Below, in pieces: positions 38,101 to 50,100 of a DNA stretch of 64,000 nucleotides (positions are counted from its first letter, which is position 1; each line of letters begins with the position of its first letter). The stretch comes from Culex pipiens pallens (lineage: Eukaryota; Arthropoda; Insecta; Diptera; Culicidae). The stretch is from contig NC_068937.1 of assembly GCF_016801865.2 (NCBI RefSeq), positions 806,001 through 870,000 of the forward strand, written 5' to 3'. A model generated the notes under the pieces. The model worked only from the letters and a program-made list of their open reading frames with translations. It was not told the DNA's origin and did no database searches. Made by a program: the position numbers and the translations under genes.

Positions 38101-41100
38101 ACGCTAGTGCCCAAACACGAAGCCCGAATAGATATAAGAGAGAATTTGAATTCGGTTACATTAGTATTAGCACACTATCACATTATCACAACGCTCGGCC
38201 AGCGAGCCCGATCACGAGAGAGTTTGGCTACCTACTTTGCGACAAGGTCAAGTTCGTGGTGATCGCCACTCACAAGTTAAGTTGAAATATAGAGTTCACA
38301 CCAGCCTCACGCGTTTTTTGATTCTCGACTCTTCTATCGAAGAAGTGTTCGTTAGCCACCGATATTACACGTTTGACGACCCCTTCGTAACAACGGTAAA
38401 AAACACGATTAAAAACCATTTCTGATCACTTTTTTTCATTTTAATGCAAAAAATTTTTATGACAAGACAACATTTTTTCGATGGATCAACTATGGTTCCC
38501 TTGGAACGAGCTGTCAAGTAGGAGCTTTTTTGTCAAGAAGGACCGCGAGGTTAATTTTTCAAAATTGATTTAAAAATCCATTTTAAACTCTTTGTGGTCG
38601 TACAAAGGGTCATTGTACTCAGAAAAATAAGCTTTATCGCTGCAAACAATAATATCAGCAATCTAAGCTTCATTTTAGGACCCAATTGTCAAAATTGTCA
38701 AAATTGTCAAAATTGTCAAAATTGTCAAAATTGTCAAAATTGTCAAAATTGTCAAAATTGTCAAACTTGTCAAAATTGTCAAAATTGTCAAAATTGTCAA
38801 AATTGTCAAAATTGTCAAAATTGTCAAAATTGTCAAAATTGTCAAAATTGTCAAAATTGTCAAAATTGTCAAAATTGTCAAAATTGTCAAAATTGTCAAA
38901 ATTGTCAAAATTGTCAAAATTGTCAAAATTGTCAAAATTGTCAAAATTGTCAAAATTGTCAAAATTGTCAAAATTGTCAAAATTGTCAAAATTGTCAAAA
39001 TTGTCAAAATTGTCAAAATTGTCAAAATTGTCAAAATTGTCAAAATTGTCAAAATTGTCAAAATTGTCAAAATTGTCAAAATTGTCAAAATTGTCAAAAT
39101 TGTCAAAATTGTCAAAACTGTCAAAATTGTCAAAATTGTCAAAATTGTCAAAATTGTAAAAATTGTCAAAATTGTCAAAATTGTCAAAATTGTCAAAATT
39201 GTCAAAATTGTCAAAATTGTAAAAATTGTAAAAATTGTAAAAAATGTAAAAATTGTAAAAATTGTCAAAATTGTCAAAATTGTCAAAATTGTCAAAATTG
39301 TCAAAATTGTCAAAATTGTCGAAATTGACAAAATTGACAAAATTGACAAAATTGATAAAATTGACAAAATTGACAAAATTGACAAAATTGACAAAATTGA
39401 CAAAATTGACTAAATTTACTAAATTGACAAAATTAACAAAAAAATAATACAGATGGAAAAAAATATTTTTTTAATATTTTTAAAAAATGTTTTATTTTCT
39501 ATGTCAGCAAGTGATTACAATTTTTCCCCTGCGAAATGTGGCTGAAAATCCGTTATAAGCGTATTTCACCCACTCTATTGAGCCAATTCAAAAGCTGTTT
39601 CGTTTGCGGGCGTTGGATGCTTGCATGATATCGATATAAAAAAAATGTTACAAAAAAAGAGGCAAAAGCATCAGTTTGTGTACATTTATCAATTCGTTTC
39701 AACTTTTAATGCGATTACCCGGAAAATGGAGACTAATTGGTGCACGCCGGTGGCGGCAAACCAGAAAATATACATTTTTATGTGTGCTGGTCGTTATTTG
39801 CAGTGGCAATAAGTGCGCGATGGTAATTGATACGATAGGAAAATGATACAATTATTGTTAATTGGGTGCGTTGCACAAGTTAAGTTCATTATTTGATAAA
39901 ATAAATCAGCTTGCCCACATTCATGTTACTCGAATTTAAATTTTTCACTAAAAGTGTGTTTATTTTAACTATTTTGCACACATTTCAAAGCATGCTTTTC
40001 TTCCCACTCAAAGCGACGACCACTTGCCAACATTCATTATTTGCAGTTTAGTTCTTCTATTCATTCCTGGGTGAGGCAAAAGAAAGCTTTGGAAAAGCTC
40101 TCCACCGCACATTCAGAGTGCATCAAAAGCATTTTCCATCCGGTTGAGCAGTTTTTCCAACCCCACTCGCCCGTCATCCCTGCGCGCATAAACTTTATAA
40201 TTATCGTTACAATAATTAAACTGCTTCCTCTCAGCAGTCGACACGGGATGCACCACGTTCATAATTCGTTTGTGAGCAGAAAAAAGCTAGAATAAATAAA
40301 AAATATCCCCGAGTAAATAGTGATTTGTTCAAAGAACCGCGCTTGATTACTTTTTTTTTTCTCTCAGCATCCTAGTTGGCCACGATCAGAGCAGGCCAAG
40401 AGCCACTTTTAAGCAAGCAAGTGATGGCGACTAGATCGAGTGGGGGGGTGAGGCGAGGTGGGATGGAAAACCACTTTGCATCGTGATTAATTCCGCGCCT
40501 GCTATGACCAACCCCTTTTTCCCGTGTTTGGAACTTTCCATAGGAACCACTTTTTAATAAGCTGTTTCCGGTGGCAGCTTTGTTGGAAAATCTGTTGGGA
40601 TTTTTTTTTCACTCCTTCGTGCATTTTGACACGGCTCTTTATTATATTTTGTCTGAGTTTGCTGTCCGTCCGCTGGGGAAAAAAGTTAAATGTTTAGTTC
40701 AGTTTTTTGTTGTTGCTTTTTTTAATGATTCGTTGAAGGAAGAGGAGCAACAATTTTAAGGAGCAGCATCTGGGGGATTTTTTTTCTCTCCAATGGACTT
40801 TGCAAAGTTGAATACTAATTTAATAATTCATTTAATTGACTTGCAACTGGTGCCATTCCTATTGTATTCCAGTTTTTGTTTTGTATTCAAATATATTTTT
40901 TTAAATTATTTTTGGATTTTGTTTAGTTCTAATAATTTTCTTCTTTTGTATTTTTCTCGTTATTTTCTTGCATTTTCTTGTATTTTTACTGTATTTTTCT
41001 TGTATTTTTCTTATATTTTTCTTGTATTTTTCTTGTAGTTTTCTCGTATTTTTCTTGTAATTTTCTTGTACTTTTCTTATACTTTTCTTGTATTTTTCTA

Positions 41101-44100
41101 GTAATTTTTTTGTAATTTTCTTTTAATTATCTTGTATTTCCCTTGTAGTTTCTTGAACTTTTCTTGTACTTTTCTTGTATTTTTCTTGTAAAATTCTTGT
41201 ATTTTTTTTCTACCTTTCTTTAACTTTACTTGAATTTTCTTGTTGTTTTCTTGTATTTTTCTTCTACTTTTCTTGATTTTTCTTGTATTTTTCTTTTATT
41301 TTTCTTGTATTTTTCTTGTATTTTTTCTTGATTTTACTTGTATTTTTCTGGCATTTTACTTGTTTTTTTCTAGTATTCTTCTTATATTTTGCTTGTGTTT
41401 TGCTTGTGTTTTTCTTGTACTTTTCTTGTATTTTTCTTGTGTTTTTCTTGTACTTTTCTCATATTTTTCTTGTATTTTTCTTGTATTTTTTCTTGATTTT
41501 ACTTGTATTTTTCTGGCATTTTACTTGTTTTTTTCTAGTATTTTTCTTATATTTTGCTTGTGTTTTGCTTGTGTTTTTCTTGTACTTTTCTTGCTTTTTT
41601 CTTGTGTTTTTCTTGTACTTTTCTCATATTTTTCTTGTATTTTTCTTTTATTTTTCTTGTATTTTTCTTGTATTTTTCTTGTACTTTTCTTGTATTTTTT
41701 TGAACTATTCTTGTATTTTTCTTCTACCTTTCTTGTACTTTACTTGATTTTTTTGTAATTTTCTAGTATTTTTCTTGTATTTTTCTTGTATTTTTCTTGT
41801 GTTTTTCTTGTATTTTTCTTGTATTTTTCTTGTATTTTTCTAGTATTTTTCTTGTATTTTTCTTGTATTTTTCTTGTGTTTTTCTTGTATTTTTCTTGTA
41901 TTTTTCTTGTATTTTTCGTGTATTTTTCTTGTATTTTTCTTGTATTTTTTGTATTTTTCTTGTATTCTTCTTGTTTTTTCTTGTATTTTTCTTATTTTTT
42001 CTTGTATTTTTCTTTAAATTTTCTTGTATGATTCTTATATTTTTCTTATATTTTACTTGTATTTTTCTTGTAGTTTTCTCGTGTTTTTCTTGTAATTTTC
42101 ATGTACTTTTCTTATACTTTTCTTGTATTTTTCTAGTAATTTTCTTGTAATTTTCTTTTAATTTTCTCGTATTTCCCTTGTAGTTTCCTTGTAATTTTCT
42201 TGAACTTTTCTTGTACTTTTCTTGTACTTTTCTTGTAATATTCTTGTATTTTTCTTCTACCTTTCTTGTACTTTACTTGATTTTTCTTGTAGTTTTCTTG
42301 TATTTTTCTTCTACCTTTCTTGTACTTTTCTAGATTTTTGTATTTTTCTTTTATTTTTCTTGTATTTTTCTTGAATTTTTCTTGTATTTTTCTTGTATTT
42401 TTCTTGTAGTTTTCTTGTTGTTTTCTTGTTGTTTTCTTGTTGTTTTCTTGTATTTTTCTTGTAGTTTTCTTGTATTTTTCTTGTTGTTTTCTTGTATTTT
42501 TCTTGTACTTTTCTTGAAGTTTTCTTGTAGTTTCCTTGTACTTTTCTTATACTTTTCTTGTATTTTTCTAGTAATTTTCTTGTAATTTTCTTATAATTTT
42601 CTTATATTTACCTTGTAGTTTCCTTGTATTTTTCTTGAACTTTTCTTGTACTTTTCTTGTATTTTTCTTGTAATATTCTTGTATTTTTCTTCTACCTTTC
42701 TTGTACTTTACTTTATATTTTTCTTCTACCTTTGTTGTACTTTTCTTGATTATACTTGTATTTTTCTTGTATTTTTGTTGTATTTTTTTTGTAGTTTTGT
42801 TGAATTTTTCTTGTATTTTTCTTGTATTTTTCTTGTTGTTTTCTTGTTATTTTCTTGTTGTTTTCTTGTTGTTTTCTTGTTGTTTTCTTGTATTTTTCTT
42901 GTTGTTTTCTTGTATTTTTCTTGTCTTTTTCTTGTATTTTTCTTTGATTTTTCTTGTATTTTTCTTGTATTTTTCTTGAACTTTTCTTGTACTTTTCTGG
43001 TATTTTTCTTGTAATATTCTTGTATTTTTCTTCTGCCTTTCTTGTACTTAACTTGATTTTTCTTGTAGTTTTCTTGTATTTTTCTTCTACCTTTCTTGTA
43101 CTTTTCTAGATTTTTGTATTTTTCTTTTATTTTTCTTGTATTTTTCTTGAATTTTTCTTGTATTTTTCTTGTATTTTTCTTGTATTTTTCTTGTATTTTT
43201 CTAGCAATTTTCTTGTAATTTTCTTATGATTTTCTTGTATTTACCTTGTAGTTTCCTTGTATTTTTCTTGAACTTTTCTTGTACTTATCTTGTATTTTTC
43301 TTGTAATATTCTTGTATTTTTCTTCTACGTTTCTTGTACTTTACTTTGTATTTTTCTACTACCTTTCTTGTACTTTTCTTGAATTTTCTTGTATTTTTCT
43401 TGTGGTTTTCTTGTACTTTTCTCATATTTTTCTTGTAGTTTTCTTGAATTTTTCTTGTATTTTTCTTGTATTTTTCTTGTATTTTTCTTGTATTTTTTTT
43501 TTGTATTTTTCTTGTATTTTTCTTGTATTTTTCTTGTATTTTTCTTGTATTTTTCTTGTATTTTTCTTGTATTTTTCTTGTATTTTTCTTGTATTTTTCT
43601 TGTACTTTTCTTGTATTTGTCTTGTATTTTTTCTTGTATTTTTCTTATAGTTTTCATGTATTTTTTCTATTATTCTTTTATTTCTCTAAATTTTCTTGTT
43701 GTTTTCTTTTATTTTTTTTCGATTTTTCTTGTTGTTTTCTTGTCTTTTTTTCGATTTTTTTTGGATTTCTTTTGTATTTTCATGTTTTTTTCTATTATTC
43801 TTGTGTTTTTTTTTGTATTATTCTTGTATTTTTCTTGTTTTTTTTGTATTATTCTTGTATTTTTCTTATATTTTTGTATTTTAATCAAAAAACGTTAATC
43901 AAAATCTAAATATTTTCCTCCAAGCCACAAGAGCTACCGTCCAACCCATCGATAACTGTGATAACTTTGTTAGCTCAACTCTCCCAAGTTTTCTTAAGCA
44001 ATTTTCTTCTCGAACAATTCCTTCCTATCCCTCAGCTCGCAACTCATCCTTCTCAGCGAGAACCTGTTACTTTGCCAATCTCTTCACTTCAAATTCGAAC

Positions 44101-47100
44101 CTACAAATAGTTCCCCGATTGTTATGGGGAAAATTCCCTTCCACACACAGTAACGCAGCCGGGAGTGCAAAAAACGACGGCCGCTGAAATTTGCAAGAAC
44201 AACTTTTACTCCCTGCCCAAAAGTTTTCCGCACGGCAGAGACGTGTGGGGGGGCGGTACACCCTTTACAAACACGTCTTTATGCAAATTTCAAGCACCAA
44301 TTTCATGCCAGAACAATCCCCCGGTTCTATTCCGTGTGGATCCCGGGTGTGGATTGGCCGAAAAAGTGAAAGTTTCAAAATTCAATTTCCACTTTCTATA
44401 CTCTAGGTGGAGTTTTCGAAAGGGCGTATGTTCCCTTTAGACACATTTTTTTTTGTTAGAATTGATGTTTTTCAGAATAAAAGATTTCGAAAAATGTCAA
44501 AAACATAAATCAATTTGAAAAACTCGCCCACCTTTTCACCCAGAAACACACACTCGAATTTCCGGACAAAATCGGGGGAGTTTTTCCGGATCAAGGTAGG
44601 CGGTGCCAAAAACGGGAGGGGGTGCGACACAAAATGCAAATGAAGGAGGAAATCCATATCGCAGCAGGGCTAAAATTTCCTCCTCAACAGTGACGGGCTG
44701 GGCCGGGAATGAATGGATAACCCCCGGCGGATCCAAGGATGCTTTGAATTAATTACAGTTCAATTCATATGGAAATTTGGCGAACGAATAAGGGGTTGCG
44801 AGGACTTTTTCCCTCTCTTTCGCTCTGTCTGATTCTGAGCGAGTGAAAATTGACGGGAAAAACGGGGATAGAACGCGCTCGGAATCCGTCTGAAATTAAT
44901 TTGCGACATTTCGTTGGAAACGAAATGTCGAAGATTAATGGACCCTCTTTCCGGTGGAGTTTGATTTCAATTGAAGTTTGATTTATGACTCTGGTTCAAT
45001 TTATGGTCGTTAGTCTTGGTCAAAATGTTCCGTTATAATTTTGGAAAGAACAGAATATTTTACACAATTTTCAAAGCGAAAAAAAACAACTAAACGGAAC
45101 GAAATTGGATTCATTTGTCTGGGCGAAAGTACGCCAACAAAAAAAAAAGCAAGGACTTGCCAAAGCGGCTGCTCCCACAGATAACAAATTAATAACCCTG
45201 GAAATTGCTCGGAAACCGCGAGCCGGCGCGTTAAAGTTAACGACGCGAAAGTATTTTGAGGTTAGGCGCCCTTTCCCAGCTGCGCAATCCATCACACGTT
45301 TTTCTCTCTGTGGCAGTAGGCGGGGCGTGGGGGTGGCCCATGGTTATAACCTCACTCTTTTTTAACGGTTTCATTTGTTGTGATTTAATAAAAAATGAAG
45401 TTAAAAATGTAAACAAAGTAAAATAAAATTATTTGGACCTCCAGAGTCAAGGGATATTATGTTTTGCACAGTTTAAATTGACGTAATAAATCAACGCAGT
45501 AGGCGCCATCAGCATTTGTTGTTTTTTTTCCCTTAAAACAAGATGGCGCAGATTTAGGCATACTGATTGATGCCTACTTTGGTCACAAAACAACGCAAAT
45601 TTGCTTCGATTTTTTTATTCAATCTTTAGATTATTTATTAACAGCTTCGACCAGCATATCTCGAACTTTTCGACGGACCACTTTTCCGGTAGCGGTCAGC
45701 GGGAGTTCCTCCCAAAAGAAGACCCCACCTCGTAGCCGTTTATGGTCGGAAACTTGCCCTTCATACTCGCTAATCAGCTCCTCTTCCGTGAGGTTGCTTC
45801 CCTCCCGCTTCACGACCACTGCCGCTGGCAAATCGGACGTTCCGTCCATTTCCGGAACACCAACCACGCAGACCTGTTTGACCCCTGCGATCCCCTCGAT
45901 GACCTTCTCCAAATCCACCGGAGACATCTGGTAGCCGCGGTACTTGACCACGTCCTTCTTGCGATCCACCAAGTACACGAACCCCTCCTCGTCCAGATAT
46001 CCAATGTCCCCAGTACGGATCCAGCCGTCGGCGTCAATCAACTCCCGCGTAGCCTGCTCATCGTTGTAGTATCCCATAAACGGGATCGAACCCGTCCGGA
46101 TCAACAGCTCACCCTGCTCTCCACAACCCACCGCCACTCCCAGCTCATCGACGACCTTCGCGTCCAGATGGGGCATCAACTGTCCGACCGCTTCCGGCTT
46201 CTGCTTGATCATGTCCATCGCGATCAGTCCCAGCTCGGAGGAGGCATAACTGTTTACGGTCCGTCCGTTCGGGAGTCGCGCCTCCAGCGATTGCCGCAAC
46301 TTGGTCGATACAATACTTCCGCTGAGACTCCAACTTCGCAGGCTGCTGAAGTCCGCGGCGGCGGATCTTGGATGGTTCAGGATGAGAACTGCGTGCGACG
46401 GTGGGGTGAAGAAGTGCGTTGGATGGTATTTGGCCAACGCGTCGAAGAAGTGATCCTCGTTGAAGGGATTGCGGGAGATGGCCCGGGTTATGCCCGTACT
46501 GACGGAGTTGAGCAGGGCGAAGAGTCCCGTGCCCCAGTACAGTGGACTGTAGGTTAGGTTCAGGTCGCCCTCGGGAGCTGGCTTGACCGGACGACTCAGC
46601 ACGATCGCGATCGAGGCCTGCGACACGCAGACTCCCTTGGGTCGTCCGGTAGTCCCGGAAGTACACAGGATCATACCGACCGAGTTCTGCATGTCTCCAT
46701 GGGCCTGCGGACTAAACGATACCATTTAGAGGAGCGCACTCGGTTGCATCTCAAGTACTCACGTAAAATCGCCCTCGGTACCCGTGCCCTGCAGCAGTTC
46801 TTCGACCTTGCGGACGTTCTCCCGCTCGCTCTCGACGGCAAAGATAACGGGCTTCATCTTCAAAGCCTTGCCAGCACCGTCGAGCACCTGTTTGTACACC
46901 GCATCATCGCAGATAACCAGCTTGGGCTGCACCAGTCCCATCAAGTGGCCCAGATCATCGCCGTTGAAGCCGACCGTGGGTAGGGCGATAAACGGCACTC
47001 CCGCCACCATGAGTCCTAGCGCCAACGGGGCCAGGTTCTCGCTGTTGGAGCAGGCCACGGCCGCCATGTCCCCACGCCGGAATCCCAGCCCGGACAAGTT

Positions 47101-50100
47101 CTGCGCGGGTGCGGGACATTTCGCCGAATGTCGTTTCGCCGACGGTCATTTCGCCGAAGGTCATTTCGCCGAATGTCGTTTCGCCGCATGGGACATTTCG
47201 CCGAATGGGACGTTTCGCCGAATTGGCAAATAATCGTATAATAAATATATAAAATGGACACAAATTGTATTAAAATATTTTGAAAAAGTATAATGTCCCT
47301 AAAAGGTGATTTTTCAATCTTCTTGAAAAAATATATTTTTTTGTTTCTTAGTATTGCTTATGCATTATTATATACATAAACAATCGCTTAAAAAATAATC
47401 TAGATGAAAAAAAATCTGAGAGTTTTTGCATTCTTTCAAACTTAAGCAGTTATTTAATTTCAGCATACAATTTCTGTGAGTTTTTGCATTAATTTCTGTT
47501 AGTTTTTTGCATTCTTGTTTTAATATATCATTTGAATTATTTCTGTGAGTTTTTGCGTTCTGTTAACCATGAGCAGTTCTTTTAATTTTCTGCTTATAAT
47601 TTTGATAAATTTCTGTTAGTTTTTGCATTCTTTGTTTTTTAAGCATATTATTTGTATAATTTTTGTAAGTTTTTGTATTCTTTCCAACATGAGCAGTTCT
47701 TTTGATTTTCAGCATAACATTTTGAAAAAATGCCGGTAGTTTTTGCATTCTTTGTTTACTGAGTATATTTATTAAATTATTTATGAGAGTTTTTGCATTC
47801 TTTCAAATATGAACAGTTCTTTTATTTTCTGCTTATAATTTTGAATATTTCTGTTTGTTTTTGCATTCTTTGTTTTTTAAGCAAATTATTTTTATAATTT
47901 TTGTGAGTTTTTGCATTCTTTCAAACATGAGCAGTTCTTTTGGTTTTCAGCACAACATTTTGCAAAATTGCTGTTAGTTTTTGCATTCTATATTTTTGGC
48001 ATACTTTTCAAATATTTCGGTGAGTTTATGCATTATTAGTTTTTTAAGCATACTATTTCTATATTTTTAAGAGGTTTTGCATTCTTTCAAACATGAGCAG
48101 TTATTTTGATTTTTAGCATAACATTTTGAAAAAATTCTGCTAGTTTTTGCATTCTTAATTTTTTAAGCAAATTATTTGTATTATTTCTGTGAGTTTATGC
48201 ATTCTTTGAAACATGAGACGTTCTTTACTTTTTTAAATTATTATATTATTATCTTGCCACTCCTTCTCAAGTTTGCATGAGTGAATTACAAGATGGCACT
48301 GCAGCGAACAAATAGCATAAATTATACAAAAAAGTTAATTTTTATTCGATTCGGCGAAACGTCCATTCGGCGAAATGACTTTCGGCGAAACGTACCATTC
48401 GGCGAAACGACATTCGGCGAAATGACCGTCGGCGAAACGACATTCGGCGAAACGTACCAGATCCGTTCTGCGCTACACGAACGATCCGAAGGCGGAGTTC
48501 TTCCGCGGTCAGCAGCACGCCGGTGTCCGTGTCCAGCTGGATCACTTTGGACGGTGAGATCTTTCCGAGGACGTCCAAAATCAGCTGACCCAGGCCCGTC
48601 TCGGCTTTGAACGGAGCCGGAGGGTGGCGGGACAGCCACAGATTGGCTTGCGAATCGTACGTGTGGAACATCCTGGCTACGGAACAAACTAAATTGCACG
48701 GAGTGCAAGTGACTTGTTTATATTAGCGCAGATCTCATCGTGCGCTTGTTGTTATCTTATCAGTGCGTCAATGCAAACTCCAGAAGACAGTTGTTGCGTT
48801 GGTCCGGAACGAGATTATATCGAAACTTTTTTGTTGCCAAAGAAAAACCATAAAAATTTGGTCCTCTCTAATTGAATCGAAGCTCATAATTAATATTCCG
48901 ACCGTTTACCCCAACCCACGTGGTCACGGTGGTCAAAGTAGGCGAAAAGTTTTTTTTACGACCCAGCAAAACTTTGCCATGCACCTCCTTAAGACACGAC
49001 ATTCCGGACGCAGCACCATCGCTTCCAATCATTAAACTCCCAACTACCCACTGTCCCCATGTCCACTTTCGTCGTGTCCTGTTCCGGATTCCGCCAACCG
49101 GTTCCAGCACAATTCCATCACTTTCACACTTCCGCGCCGAACGTTCACTCTCAACTGTCAACTGTCTTTGAAAGACAAAAACATTACAGCATGCTTTGAT
49201 CGATAAAATTCTCGTTTCAGCAACGCCAAAACGTTGGACCCCGCGAGCGGATACTGGGCCGAATCACTCCCCGCGATGGAAACTCCGCTTTGCGCCGTCG
49301 TAGATCCGGTGCGGGACTTCCGCTGGCACGCGCTGCGCTGCGGAGGACCGGAAACGGCCGCCTTCCTGTGCGAGCTGCCAGGTAGTTGAACGTAACCTCA
49401 AAAAATAGCGTGAGCTAATCGTAACCTTTCTTTTACAGTTCCAACCTGGGCCACGGACTGTACCATCACGTCGATGCCGTCGCTGACCGTGCAGTACATG
49501 TCGGACAGCGGAGCGGTTCAGCTGTCGCGGGACTGCGGCGAACAGGGCACCAAGCACATGTCCTGCCAGGGTAAGCTCGATCGGGACACGATTCTGCAGC
49601 AGCTGCAGTGCAGCGAACGGGAAGAGGATCCGGCACTTGCGCAGATCGCCGCCACCGAGAACAACCAGCTTCCGCTGGAAGACGCGAAGAAACCAACGCC
49701 ACCGCCGAAGATTCTGGAACACGACATTCTGACCGTGGTGTCCAACAACGACGAGGACAACAACATCGACGTGAATCCGAACCAGATTGAGGATACCGTC
49801 AAGAACGTGATCAACAAGTTTAACCTGGCGGACTTGATGCAGAACGATCAGTCGCTGCACAGCGAAGAAGCGGAAGTTCGGTTTGGCGGCAAGCAGGAGA
49901 AGGAAGGCAAGAAGGCGACTGGTGGAAAGAAGTACTCGCCGTTGTTCGAGAAGAAAGATAAGTACGGAAGCAAGAGTGACAAGAAGGTGGATGATGATGA
50001 AGAACTCATGATGGGTGATCAGCCGGATGAGACGGAAACACAGCCGATTGACATTGTCCAGCAAGCTGTCAAGCCTACAGAGGGTGATTCAGACGAAAGT

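Noticed and set aside
41240..43909. Phe/Leu/Ser-rich frames as multipass membrane proteins
   Set aside because: They arise from the T-rich 11-bp array and overlap in several frames.
45742..46557. 271-codon plus-strand frame
   Set aside because: It is the antisense shadow of the acyl-CoA synthetase exon, which has clear family motifs.
46955..47263. Frame reading from the inserted element into the synthetase (alternative joined product)
   Set aside because: It runs out of the enzyme's frame (reads RAELVRAG instead of NLSGLG), so it cannot be the native protein.
48454..48461. Donor GTACGT just inside the inserted element as a splice site to the right duplication acceptor
   Set aside because: Joining GGATCTG to AACTTG shifts the reading frame. 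It is usable only with other acceptors that I could not find.
49264..50064. 266-codon minus-strand frame
   Set aside because: Antisense shadow of the lectin gene's last exons; no recognisable domain.
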